62,304 nucleotides of DNA from CAILZL01 sp035548495. Its GTDB lineage: Bacteria; Pseudomonadota; Gammaproteobacteria; Steroidobacterales; Steroidobacteraceae. Location of the stretch: positions 1-62,304 of the forward strand of contig DASZSV010000024.1 in assembly GCA_035548495.1 (NCBI GenBank), written 5' to 3'. Made by a program: the position numbers and the translations under genes. The notes under the pieces are model-generated. The model did not search any database. It worked only from the letters and a program-made list of their open reading frames with translations, and was not told where the DNA came from. Every line of letters begins with the position of its first letter. The stretch's first letter is position 1. Shown here piece by piece: positions 52,373-61,379 of this stretch.

Positions 52373-53389
52373 ATGAATAACAAATTTTCCATTTGCATGT
52401 TGATGCTGCTGGCACTGATGACCGGAATGCCGGCAATGGCGGCAATGGCGGCAATGGCGGCAACCGATGACAACGCGACAATTGATGCTTCAGGCGGCAA
52501 TCCAGCGGCAGCCGAATATACCGAAAAAGGCGCCGACACCTGCATTCGTTGTCATGATGAGGATTCGCAGTTTCCGGTGTTCTCCATCTTCAAGACCAAA
52601 CACGCGCAGGTGGCCGACACGCGCACTCCCTTCGCCCACCTGCAATGTGAAACCTGCCACGGACCCGGCGCCGACCACGCCAGACACGTGCGACCGGGAC
52701 AAACACAGGCGTACATATTTGCATTTGGCCAGACATCCAAACTGACAACAGATCATCACAACCCTGCAACGGTTGCCGCACAGAATCAAGTCTGTTTGAA
52801 CTGTCACCGCGACAATGCACGTATCGACTGGAATGCCAGTGCGCATCAGAACAATCATCTCGCCTGCGTCAGTTGTCACAAGATTCATGCGGAACACGAT
52901 CCGGTGCTGTCAACCACCACGCAGCCGGATGTCTGTTACACCTGCCATAAAAAACAGCGGGCACAATTTGAATATCCTTCGTCACATCCGGTCAGCGCCG
53001 GTCAGATGGCCTGCAGCGATTGCCATAACCCGCATGGCGCCAATAGCGAAGCACTGCTGATCAAGCCCACCATCAACCAGACTTGCTACACCTGCCATGC
53101 GGAAAAGCGCGGTCCATTGCTATGGGAACATGCGCCAGTGACCGAAGACTGCACGCTGTGCCACACACCACATGGTTCCATTTATACGGCGTTGCTGAAA
53201 AAGAGTCCGCCGCTGTTGTGTCAGCAATGTCATTCACCTGCCGGCCATCCCGCGATTGCACGCACCGGTGATGATTTGCCCGGCGGCAGCGGCGGTGCTT
53301 CGGCCTTCCTGCTCGCAGGAAGTTGTACCAACTGTCATTCACAGGTGCACGGTTCGAACAGTCCGTCCGGCACCTTGTTGATGAGATAA
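52373..53389 (+). CDS. mtrA: DmsE/MtrA-family decaheme c-type cytochrome
   Basis: 338 residues with a signal peptide whose end contains AMAAMAAMAA. Ten CxxCH sites: CIRCH, CETCH, CLNCH, CVSCH, CYTCH, CSDCH, CYTCH, CTLCH, CQQCH and CTNCH. This is the periplasmic heme wire that threads through the MtrB porin. Length and heme count match MtrA/DmsE. It lies between the outer decaheme and porin genes; the porin gene begins 6 bp after its stop. Confidence 0.93.
   Translation: MNNKFSICMLMLLALMTGMPAMAAMAAMAATDDNATIDASGGNPAAAEYTEKGADTCIRCHDEDSQFPVFSIFKTKHAQVADTRTPFAHLQCETCHGPGADHARHVRPGQTQAYIFAFGQTSKLTTDHHNPATVAAQNQVCLNCHRDNARIDWNASAHQNNHLACVSCHKIHAEHDPVLSTTTQPDVCYTCHKKQRAQFEYPSSHPVSAGQMACSDCHNPHGANSEALLIKPTINQTCYTCHAEKRGPLLWEHAPVTEDCTLCHTPHGSIYTALLKKSPPLLCQQCHSPAGHPAIARTGDDLPGGSGGASAFLLAGSCTNCHSQVHGSNSPSGTLLMR
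52432..52463 (+). repeat. 9-bp tandem repeat within the mtrA signal peptide
   Basis: GGCAATGGC occurs three times in a row, followed by a partial fourth copy (GGCAA), encoding the Ala-Met-Ala repeats just before the signal peptidase site. Slippage would change the signal peptide in steps of three residues without breaking the frame. Confidence 0.8.
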
Positions 53390-53395
53390 CAATCA

Positions 53396-55510
53396 ATGAG
53401 CATCATCATTGCAAAACATCCATTGGCACTGGTCATGCTGTCATCGACGGCAATGACGATACTGACGACGGACTGTCTTGCTGATGAGCCCGCAACCGTT
53501 GATACCTCGCAATGGAAATGCAGGTACTGCGAATTCGAATCCGGTTTGAGCGGCACGCTGGATCTGGGCGCAGGTTATGTATCCGATGATTCGTTCAAAT
53601 TCGGTGAATACAATGGACTGGACAAAAAGGGCGGTTACCTGATCGGTAATGCCGATCTGCGTTATCGCGGCGACAATGCCAGGTACCTGAACATCGACGC
53701 AACCAACATTGGTCTGGACAGCCGCTCACTCAACATCAGCGGCGGCAAACAAGGCAGCTATGACGTGTCATTCACTTACAGGGAACTGCCGCATTTCATT
53801 TCTGACAGCGCAATGACGCCGCTCGCCGGTACGGGAAGCAATTCATTGACATTGCCAGCGACGTGGGTCACGGGCGCCGCCACCAACACCATGCCACAAC
53901 TGATGAATGCGTTGCACCAGGTCGATCTGGATACCAAGCGGAAACGTGCCGGACTGGCGATCACCCTGCATCCGGCAACCTCATGGCATTACGCCGTTGA
54001 CTTCCATCACGAGAGCAAGCAAGGCACGCAGGGAACAGCAGGAACTTTCTTCCTGAACGCCACGCAACTGGTGCGACCGGTCGACTATGAAACCAATGAG
54101 ATGAATGCTTCAGCTTCTTTTACCGGCAGAAAGTTACAGGCCAGATTCATTTATACAGGCTCAACATTTCACGACAACAATGATGCGTTGACCTGGCAGA
54201 ATCCGTACACGCCATTGTTCAGTGCAACCACCGGACAACTGGCATTGCCACCGGACAACCAGTTTCATCAACTGCTGGCAACAGTGGGTTATCAACTCAG
54301 TGCACGAACGCGTGCAACAGCCGACATCGCAGTGGGCCGCATGACGCAGGATCAGGCATTTCTGCCCTTCACACTGAACTCGACACTGAATGTTTCGCCA
54401 CTGCCGAAAAATTCACTGAATGGCAAGGTCAACACGACTGATGCAAATGTCAGAGTGTCATCAATGGTGACCACGAATCTGCAATTGAATGCAACCTATA
54501 CTTACAGCGATCGCGACAACAGAACCCCGCAAGCGGATTATGCATGGGTAACCACCGACAGCTTTGTCAATGCACCGGCGACAAACTTGCCATACAGTTT
54601 TACGCGCAGCATCTGGAAATTGCGCGCTGATTACCAGCTTGATGCCGGTACGCACGCCGCGTTCGGCTTTGACTATGACAATCACAAGCGCACTTTCCAG
54701 GAAACGGACACGACAAAAGAAAACACCTTGTGGGTAAAAATCGGCATGCAGCTGGGACATGGCGCGGAGCTGAATTTCAATGCGGCGCATTCGCATCGCG
54801 ATCAATCCGGTTACGCGGCAGTGGCCGCCATCATTGCGCCCGAGAATCCATTGCTGACACGCTTCTACCTGGCCAATCGTGATCGTGAGAACACCGGCAT
54901 CAGCATCAATATTCCGCTGGGCATGCATGCGATCATCAGTGCTGCGGTGGATTATGCCGGCGACGATTATCCCGATTCGGTACTGGGTCTGGTCAAGGAT
55001 AAAGACCTGACCTACAGCGGTGACGCAGCCATCATGCTTGGCAAACAAACCAGCATGCATGTGTTCGTCAATCGCGAAGAAATCCGTTCCACGCAGAATG
55101 GCAGCCAGACTTTTTCAACACCGGACTGGAGTGGCGAAAACACCAACATCGTCAATTTTGCCGGTGCCGGCATCAAGCACACATTGAGCAACAAGAAATT
55201 CGACATAGGTGTTGATTACACCATGATGCAGTCGCGCGGTTCCACGGTGGTCGATACCGGCCTGCCTTCAGCACCCTTCCCTGATCTGACTGCACGACGT
55301 GACAGTGTGAAGTTGCATGGTACTTATCATCTCAAGGCCAATCTGTCATTGCAGGGTGGCTACTGGTATGAACGATATCATTCCGGCAACTGGATGCTGG
55401 CGGGCATTACGCCGGACACCATTTCCAATGTGCTGGCATTCGGTACGTTGTCGCCGGTGTATCACGTCAACGTGTTTACTTTAAGTTGCCGGTATGCGTT
55501 CAAGCCATGA
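53396..55510 (+). CDS. mtrB: MtrB/PioB-family outer-membrane porin of the electron conduit
   Basis: 704 residues. After a signal peptide (about 1-29) comes WKCRYCEFESG, the N-terminal CxxC pair (Cys42, Cys45) typical of MtrB. The rest consists of alternating amphipathic strands with tight turns, as in a large beta-barrel. Family segments include GGYLIGNADLRYRGDNARYL and repeated LNATYTYSDRDN-like strands. The last residues (SCRYAFKP) include the terminal aromatic expected of outer membrane proteins. It sheathes the MtrA-type decaheme across the outer membrane. Confidence 0.9.
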   Translation: MSIIIAKHPLALVMLSSTAMTILTTDCLADEPATVDTSQWKCRYCEFESGLSGTLDLGAGYVSDDSFKFGEYNGLDKKGGYLIGNADLRYRGDNARYLNIDATNIGLDSRSLNISGGKQGSYDVSFTYRELPHFISDSAMTPLAGTGSNSLTLPATWVTGAATNTMPQLMNALHQVDLDTKRKRAGLAITLHPATSWHYAVDFHHESKQGTQGTAGTFFLNATQLVRPVDYETNEMNASASFTGRKLQARFIYTGSTFHDNNDALTWQNPYTPLFSATTGQLALPPDNQFHQLLATVGYQLSARTRATADIAVGRMTQDQAFLPFTLNSTLNVSPLPKNSLNGKVNTTDANVRVSSMVTTNLQLNATYTYSDRDNRTPQADYAWVTTDSFVNAPATNLPYSFTRSIWKLRADYQLDAGTHAAFGFDYDNHKRTFQETDTTKENTLWVKIGMQLGHGAELNFNAAHSHRDQSGYAAVAAIIAPENPLLTRFYLANRDRENTGISINIPLGMHAIISAAVDYAGDDYPDSVLGLVKDKDLTYSGDAAIMLGKQTSMHVFVNREEIRSTQNGSQTFSTPDWSGENTNIVNFAGAGIKHTLSNKKFDIGVDYTMMQSRGSTVVDTGLPSAPFPDLTARRDSVKLHGTYHLKANLSLQGGYWYERYHSGNWMLAGITPDTISNVLAFGTLSPVYHVNVFTLSCRYAFKP

Positions 55511-55576
55511 GCGGATATGAAACGGTCAGCAACGCACATGCATGTTGAATCAACAATCACCAACAGAGGTACAGCA

Positions 55577-56203
55577 ATGAACACATACAAGTCATTCAAG
55601 GTTGCGGCGCTTGCCATGACCGGACTGTTTGCGGCGGTATGCAATCATGCAATGGCGGCGGATGCAAACAAGTTGATGGAAACCTGCGCCGCCTGTCACG
55701 GCAAGGATGGCGCCAGTCACGATGCGAATGTGCCCATCATTGGCGGCATGTCTTCATCGTATCTGCACGACGAACTGATTGCCTATCAGAACAGGGAACG
55801 CCCCTGCCCCGAAACAAAGTATGTTGACGGTCCCAAGAAAGACCAGAAAACCGACATGTGCCAGATTGCCAGGGACTTGAGCGAAGCCGATATCACTGCG
55901 GTATCCCAATATCTTGCCGCGAAGAAATTTGTCCGCGCCACACAGAAGAACGATGCGGCACTGGCAAGCCAGGGCAAGGTCTACTTCGCCGATCATTGCG
56001 AGAAATGTCACACCGAAGGCGGCAGCGTTGCCGAAGACGACAGCAGCATCCTTGCCGGACAATGGATACCCTATCTGCGTGAATCATTCGATGAATTCAA
56101 ATCGGGCAAGCGCCCCATGGACAAAAAGATGAAACCGAAGTTCGACGAAATGAACAAGCAGGATATGGAAGCCGTGATCAATTATCTTGGCGGCGAAAAG
56201 TAA
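55577..56203 (+). CDS. periplasmic diheme cytochrome c (c4/c5-like)
   Basis: 208 residues with a signal peptide (about 1-28). Two class I heme domains: CAACH (37-41) and CEKCH (141-145). Axial methionines are probably those in GGMSS and in the RPMDKKM region. Two extra cysteines (77 and 95) could form a disulfide. Such dihemes shuttle electrons in the periplasm, here plausibly between the NapC-type quinol oxidase and the MtrA-type cytochrome. AGAGG seven bases before the ATG supports the start over an upstream frame extension. Confidence 0.87.
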   Translation: MNTYKSFKVAALAMTGLFAAVCNHAMAADANKLMETCAACHGKDGASHDANVPIIGGMSSSYLHDELIAYQNRERPCPETKYVDGPKKDQKTDMCQIARDLSEADITAVSQYLAAKKFVRATQKNDAALASQGKVYFADHCEKCHTEGGSVAEDDSSILAGQWIPYLRESFDEFKSGKRPMDKKMKPKFDEMNKQDMEAVINYLGGEK

Positions 56204-56266
56204 CGTCAAAAGGACACCCGATCACACAAGTTTCAGATTGATGTCGCAGTGACAAAGGCGGTTGAT

Positions 56267-56944
56267 ATGTCAGACGAAAATCAAAAGAGTAACGGCGTCA
56301 GCCGCTGGCAGCGACTGTGGCGGCCATCAGGAAAATGGTACCTGCTGTGGCTTCCCTACGGTGGCGTCATCATGTTCTTCGCCGGCATCATCATCTGGGG
56401 TGGCTTTAACACTGCGGTGGAACAAACCAGCAGTCTGGAATTCTGTATCTCCTGCCATGAAATGCGTGACAATGTTTATCAGGAATACAAGAAGACCATT
56501 CACTACATGAACCCGGCCGGCGTGCGCGCCGCCTGTCCGGACTGCCATGTACCGCATCCGTGGTTTTTCAAAATGGAACGCAAGTTTCAGGCAACCTATA
56601 ACGAGCTTCCCAAACATTTATTCGGCGTCATCGATACACGGGAGAAATTCATCGCCCACCGCAGGGAGCTTGCTGAAGATGTGTGGGCCACCATGAAAGC
56701 CACGGACTCAAGGGAATGCCGCAACTGCCACAGCATGACGGCGATGGACCTTGAAAATGAAAGCCGCAGTGCGCGCAACAAACACCAGCGTGTGCTCAGC
56801 GGCGAATTGAAAATGACCTGCATTGATTGCCACAAGGGTATTGCACACACACTGCCCGATGATGATCCGAAGCCAGGTGCAACACCTGCCGCCGCGCCTG
56901 AAAGCAGTGAGTCAGCGACCAGCGCTGCACCGCCGGCAACGTGA
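56267..56944 (+). CDS. NapC/NirT/CymA-family membrane tetraheme cytochrome
   Basis: 225 residues. One N-terminal membrane anchor (about 24-48, LWLPYGGVIMFFAGIIIWGG) is followed by four heme sites: CISCH (60-64), CPDCH (90-94), CRNCH and CIDCH. ISCHEMRDNVYQEYKKTIH is the conserved first-heme region that faces the quinol site. The Ala/Pro/Ser-rich tail is disordered. It would oxidise quinol at the inner membrane and feed the periplasmic hemes. The ATG at 56267 has AAGGCGG upstream; a GTG 18 bases earlier was rejected. Confidence 0.9.
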   Translation: MSDENQKSNGVSRWQRLWRPSGKWYLLWLPYGGVIMFFAGIIIWGGFNTAVEQTSSLEFCISCHEMRDNVYQEYKKTIHYMNPAGVRAACPDCHVPHPWFFKMERKFQATYNELPKHLFGVIDTREKFIAHRRELAEDVWATMKATDSRECRNCHSMTAMDLENESRSARNKHQRVLSGELKMTCIDCHKGIAHTLPDDDPKPGATPAAAPESSESATSAAPPAT

Positions 56945-57107
56945 TTGATCACATCACGGCAAACATTACGGCCAATTGCTCACGGCCACTAACTGACACT
57001 CAGTACCATGCATTGTCCGGCACGACATGCCAACCCCTGGCGACGGATAGGTGGTATGTCGTCGTGAGCAGCCGGCGGAGATTTTCAAGAGTTGTCGCAA
57101 ATTAACA

Positions 57108-57815
57108 ATGAACGCAAACATGAATATTGAATCGCCGGCGCCTTCTGTTGCTACTCCCGCCTATCTGCAGGATGTTTACTGGTGGGCGTATGTGCACAAA
57201 AATGCGGTGAAGATTTTTGAACGCCGCTGGCTGATCAATTTGATCCTTTGGGGCAACTTCAAAAAGCTGCGTGATACAGTGCTTAACGAGCTGGGTACCA
57301 ATATTCCCGGTAAAACGTTGCAAGTGGCATGCGTCTACGGCGATTTTTCAACTTGCCTGGCAGAACGCATTGCGATGGATGGCTGGTTGGATATCGTGGA
57401 TGTGTTACCGATACAGCTGAACAACATGCGCAATAAGCTGACGAAAAATTCGCGCGTGACTCTTTACCTGCGTGATTCCACCGATCTGGGTTTTGTCGAC
57501 GCCAGCTATGATCAGGTCGTTGTGTTCTTTCTGTTGCACGAGCAACCAGAGGCGGTGCGCAGAAAAACGCTTAGCGAAGCATTGCGAACGCTTAAACCCG
57601 GCGGCAGGCTGGTCATCGCGGACTATCACTTGCCACATCGAATGCATCCATTGCGCTATCTGTTTCGTCACGCACTTGATTGGCTTGAGCCATTTGCGCT
57701 GGATCTGTGGCGGCACGATTTGATCACGTGGCTGCCAGCATGCGTGCGTCCGGAGCAAATCACAAAAAGAACATACTTTGGCGGGTTATACCAAAAGGTG
57801 GTTGTCAGGGTGTAA
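57108..57815 (+). CDS. rquA: rhodoquinone biosynthesis enzyme RquA
   Basis: 235 residues related to class I methyltransferases. It has the RquA hallmarks: DVYWWAYVHKNAVKIFERRW, LINLILWGNFKKLRD and, in place of the glycine-rich SAM motif, LQVACVYGDFSTCLAER (71-87). VFFLLHEQPEAVRRKTL, GGRLVIADYHLPHRMHPL and YFGGLYQKVV are also typical. Published work shows RquA converts ubiquinone to rhodoquinone using SAM as amino donor. Rhodoquinone has a lower potential than ubiquinone and serves anaerobic electron transport. Its position 160 bp behind the NapC-type gene links it to the electron-transfer locus. Confidence 0.9.
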   Translation: MNANMNIESPAPSVATPAYLQDVYWWAYVHKNAVKIFERRWLINLILWGNFKKLRDTVLNELGTNIPGKTLQVACVYGDFSTCLAERIAMDGWLDIVDVLPIQLNNMRNKLTKNSRVTLYLRDSTDLGFVDASYDQVVVFFLLHEQPEAVRRKTLSEALRTLKPGGRLVIADYHLPHRMHPLRYLFRHALDWLEPFALDLWRHDLITWLPACVRPEQITKRTYFGGLYQKVVVRV

Positions 57816-58178
57816 CGCCAGTGCGATTAGCGTTGTTACATGCGAGCCGCCTCCTTAACTCGGGCCAGATTGCAGCCGAAGCGATCTCCGCAGAAATTGT
57901 CTGACCAGAATATTTCCCGTTAAGTATGTCCACAATCTCTTTGGTGACAAGAACAACACACGGAGGAATGCAGCTATCTGGATTCTCTTAGTGTTTTCAT
58001 TTGTTTCATATCAAACGCGTTTTATCCAGTCTGACTAACATGTCGCCTGCAAGAGAACATCGGAGCAAAATCCGTCGCAAGCACATGCGGAAAATGAATT
58101 ATCTACCGGGGCCGATGCTGTCACGACTACGCCATCACAATTCGATTTCACCAACGTATCAATTCATGAAATGGGGGT
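57816..58178. other. intergenic stretch between convergent genes
   Basis: About 360 bp with no convincing frame of its own and no T-tailed hairpin. A frame on the plus strand continues across into the antisense of the PhyH gene and is treated as spurious. Confidence 0.4.
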
Positions 58179-58856
58179 TTACGCGGAGGAACCAACAACC
58201 AATGGATCGAATCGCTCCGTCGTATCCATGCGAACGTTGCGGAGCTTCATCGTTTGGAGGTGTGCAGCGTAAAGCGTCTCCGCAGAATAACCAATCAGGA
58301 TGGAACGGCGACGTTTACCGGTCACGTTCAGACTACCTGCATGTACCAAATCAACATCAAACACCAGGATGTCACCGGCAAAGCCCGAGAGCTGCACGGA
58401 CCGGGACTCATCATTAAAATCGAACAACGGTTCTCCCGGCTGATGACGATGGCTGCCGGGAACGATACGTGTCGAGCCGTTGCCGGGACCGTAGTCGTCC
58501 AGATACGCGAGGGCGCTTACCGAATCACCAGGCCGTTGTGTTGACATGTCCCGGTGTAGCTGCTGATAGCCCCCGCCTTGCACAGGCTCGCGGCCCTCCA
58601 CTTGCGAAAGAAAGAATCGTTCTCCGATCAACTCACCCGCTACAGCCAGCATCTCAGGCAGACGACACACCGCCTGCACCGTCGAATCGAGGTCCATCAT
58701 TGCATGCTGCCAATCCGGGCCACGAGGCACGGGCCATTGGTTCGACGGTTTAACCCCTGCATCGAACGCAGTGCGAAGGTCACTCAACCACTCTGCCGGA
58801 ATCACTCGCCGCAGCAAGACGTAACCATCTTGATGGAGTTGCTGGCGGTCAATCAT
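58179..58856 (-). CDS. phytanoyl-CoA dioxygenase (PhyH)-family protein
   Basis: 225 residues. The iron ligands are in QQLHRDMS (HxD), with a distal His probably in FDVDLVHAG, and the Arg of GKRRRSILIGY would hold 2-oxoglutarate. PGNGSTRIVPGSH is the family's typical turn. Short for the family but apparently complete. AGGA sits a few bases before the ATG. It stands alone, facing rquA, and its substrate is unknown. Confidence 0.8.
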   Translation of the reverse strand: MIDRQQLHQDGYVLLRRVIPAEWLSDLRTAFDAGVKPSNQWPVPRGPDWQHAMMDLDSTVQAVCRLPEMLAVAGELIGERFFLSQVEGREPVQGGGYQQLHRDMSTQRPGDSVSALAYLDDYGPGNGSTRIVPGSHRHQPGEPLFDFNDESRSVQLSGFAGDILVFDVDLVHAGSLNVTGKRRRSILIGYSAETLYAAHLQTMKLRNVRMDTTERFDPLVVGSSA

Positions 58857-59228
58857 CGTTTCCTCACCTGCCCTGTCATCAACGTATCTCGTGGAAAAAA
58901 CTCAATTGTCAGATTGACATTCATAATTGTAATAGCGCTATTTGCGGGCCTTCACTTCAACACCAACCTGCTTATCGGCGCAGCAGTCAAAAGCATCTGA
59001 TTCCGTTTGTGGTGAGCACGGCGTATGAAGAATCGAACCACCCCGCTTCCAGTCGCTTGACCTTGCGACGAGCTCAGGGCTAACAGCATTGAAGATTGCC
59101 GGCGATTCGAATCCCGTCATTTTCCCATCGTAAACCGTCTTCATTTGGCGAACAAATTGCGGTCCGCACATTCATGGCGGTAAGGTTGGCGGCATCTGAC
59201 AAAGATCAGTGGCCAAGGGGATGACTAT
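58857..59228. other. intergenic stretch between divergent genes
   Basis: About 370 bp. A 77-codon minus-strand frame (58938-59171) exists, but its protein looks random and it has no good ribosome binding site, so I do not call it a gene. Promoters for both neighbours are expected here. Confidence 0.4.
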
Positions 59229-60320
59229 ATGAAAACGCAATACCCAGTCCGGCTCATTACCGTGGGGCTGCCATGTGCTTTTGCGCTGGCGTCCGTTTTG
59301 TCCTCGCCAGCACGAGCCGAGGAATGGCTGTCAGTATCAGTCCCTGCCCAATACGATACACTGACCGTGCCCGATGATATTCGCAATGAGTGCATCGGCC
59401 TGGATCGTACCGTGGGTGTTGAAGTGGCTTATGAGCTGGAAAAAAGCGGCTTTGCAAAAGTTGATCGCACCGGCATCGTCAATCTCAAGGCGCGCGGAAA
59501 ATTGCTGGCATTGAACATCACGGATGCAGCGGCAGACAGTGGCGAATTCACCAACTCAAGAATGCTGGCAGTGAAAGCCGAGTTGTTTCAGGACGGCAAA
59601 TCGTTTGAATGGGTAATCAAGACTCGCACCACACGCGGTGAAAAAGCGATGTGCGACACCATGGAACAGAACGCCACGGCCATCGCCAGAGACATTCATC
59701 AATGGCTGATCACTACATTGCACAGCAAGACATTGCCCGCCAATCTCACTGCGGTCACGCCGGGCACCGGCATTGACGCAAGGCTGCATCAGTTGCAATC
59801 GCATGTCGTGTGGATCGACGTCAATGTCAAATATCTGCCAGGCACAGCAAAACCACGTGTGCTGGACGATTGCCGCGTTGAATCCACTGTTGTCGATCAG
59901 GCCATCGCCACGTTTTCAAATTCGCTGACGGTAAAGCGGCTGGGTTCAGCCGATGAAGCAGGACCGGATGACAACACCCTGCGATTTTCCGTCGTCAACA
60001 TCAAAGGCGATGGCGACGATGCCAGCATTGAAAAACGCGGCATGACATGGCGCGCTGATCTGCTGCATGATGGCAAGGTGGTTGATACTTTCAACGGCCT
60101 GCATTCCACCGAACATGGCGGAGTATTCGGACAGGTGTTCCACACCACCTGCGAAGCACTGCACGATATTTCCAGCACCATGGTCAAGGACACATATCAG
60201 TGGTATGTCAGGCGCGACGCATCAGCAGTGAGTTCGTCAGACTCTTCCAGTCCAGAATCAATGCAGCCCGTGATACCACGCAATGAAGATCCATTACCCC
60301 GTGAAGGCGGAGCTCAGTAG
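59229..60320 (+). CDS. exported protein with an internally duplicated domain, unknown function
   Basis: 363 residues with a signal peptide (about 1-30, cleavage after SPARA). Two copies of one domain can be seen. The first (about 35-165) has a Cys near its start (RNECIGLD), a central strand block and a late CDTMEQNATAIARDIHQWL. The second (about 195-330) has DDCRVESTVVDQAI, a matching strand block, and CEALHDISSTMVKDTYQWY. Each copy thus has a Cys pair, probably disulfides, and ends in an amphipathic helix with DxxQW. The Ser/Pro tail is disordered. GGGG eight bases before ATG supports the start. No known family comes to mind. Confidence 0.65.
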   Translation: MKTQYPVRLITVGLPCAFALASVLSSPARAEEWLSVSVPAQYDTLTVPDDIRNECIGLDRTVGVEVAYELEKSGFAKVDRTGIVNLKARGKLLALNITDAAADSGEFTNSRMLAVKAELFQDGKSFEWVIKTRTTRGEKAMCDTMEQNATAIARDIHQWLITTLHSKTLPANLTAVTPGTGIDARLHQLQSHVVWIDVNVKYLPGTAKPRVLDDCRVESTVVDQAIATFSNSLTVKRLGSADEAGPDDNTLRFSVVNIKGDGDDASIEKRGMTWRADLLHDGKVVDTFNGLHSTEHGGVFGQVFHTTCEALHDISSTMVKDTYQWYVRRDASAVSSSDSSSPESMQPVIPRNEDPLPREGGAQ

Positions 60321-60342
60321 AACAAAGAGTTCGTATCCTGCT

Positions 60343-60366
60343 GGATGCCCGCCTGCGCAGGCATGA
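60343..60366. repeat. dispersed palindromic repeat unit
   Basis: Centred on the perfect palindrome GCCTGCGCAGGC within GATGCCCGCCTGCGCAGGCA. Sequences of the GGATGCCCGCC...GGCATGAC type are common intergenic repeats in proteobacteria. It follows the end of the duplicated-domain gene and may also help termination. Confidence 0.5.
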
Positions 60367-60454
60367 CAGTCACGCCATGTTCAGTGTTGATGCATTCTTC
60401 GACAGCTCGCTGTGAACGGCAATAAAGATTGTCGTTCTGACAGTCAGCGGTTCG

Positions 60455-61303
60455 CTAACTCAGGCGTGGATAGGCAAACAGCAGAAAGTGCGTGGCATTC
60501 ATCGCAAAGTGCGCCAGCATGGCCATTTCCAATCGCTGTGTTTTCATGAACACCATGCCGTAACCAACACCCGCCAGTGCAGCGAGCAACGCATACTGCC
60601 AGCCGCCCGCGAAATGCGCAGCACCGAACAACGCAGCGGCAATAATCACGGCAAACCATGCGCCCTGTTCAAGATGAGAAAAACGCAATGTCAATTCACG
60701 TTGAATGAAGCCGCGAAAGAATACTTCTTCACCCAGACAGGTCAGCAACAGATTGTGCACGGCCCATATCCAGAACAACGGCGTGTACTTGGGCGCAAAA
60801 TTCAAATAGCCCATTGACATCGACAACGCAACCAGCACCAGCACATTAACCACCATCACCGGCATTGCAATCCGCCACACCTTGCGCAGTGTCTTGATAT
60901 CGTCAATGGGATTCTTCCAGATAAACGCTGCCATGATGATCCCCGCCATGGCCTTGTCAAAAGACAGCGGCAAATAGAACGGCGCAGCGCCCGGCGAAAG
61001 TATGTGCGGCGTGATCAGCATCAGTGTGTGGAACCCCGGCAACACATGCAGCCCCAGCGCAAGTGCCAGCATGCCCATCAGCACTGCACCGGCCAGTCGC
61101 TTTGCTCCCCGATTGAAAGCATAAACAGCCGCCGCAGCACCAAGCAATGCCAGCCACAGTACGCCAAGTTGATTCGCCGCTCCGCATGAATAGCCCAGCG
61201 CCACGGACGCAAGCAATGCAGTGACAACATAGAATCGCGGCAACCGCAGCGACAGCACGGTGACTGACAGCATGCCAAGCAGGATCAATGATGAATTACT
61301 CAT
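60455..61303 (-). CDS. CPBP-family intramembrane metalloprotease (CAAX protease/Abi-like)
   Basis: 282 residues and about eight membrane segments. The catalytic motifs are intact: GEEVFFRGFIQREL (EExxxR), FGAAHFAGGW and AMLAHFAMNATHF. The family cleaves peptides within the membrane; bacterial members serve in bacteriocin immunity, lipoprotein or signalling processes. No partner gene is nearby and the substrate is unknown. Confidence 0.85.
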   Translation of the reverse strand: MSNSSLILLGMLSVTVLSLRLPRFYVVTALLASVALGYSCGAANQLGVLWLALLGAAAAVYAFNRGAKRLAGAVLMGMLALALGLHVLPGFHTLMLITPHILSPGAAPFYLPLSFDKAMAGIIMAAFIWKNPIDDIKTLRKVWRIAMPVMVVNVLVLVALSMSMGYLNFAPKYTPLFWIWAVHNLLLTCLGEEVFFRGFIQRELTLRFSHLEQGAWFAVIIAAALFGAAHFAGGWQYALLAALAGVGYGMVFMKTQRLEMAMLAHFAMNATHFLLFAYPRLS

Positions 61304-61379
61304 GGCTCATTATGCACACCATTGCCGGCATGTAACAACGCAGCAATGATACTGAATCAGAATTTGCCATTTACCTGCC

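Noticed and set aside
58001..58417. 138-codon plus-strand frame next to the PhyH gene
   Set aside because: More than half is antisense to the PhyH gene, whose motifs are clear, and the protein is very basic and featureless.
58938..59171. 77-codon minus-strand frame between the PhyH and duplicated-domain genes
   Set aside because: No recognisable domain or upstream Shine-Dalgarno sequence; left as intergenic.
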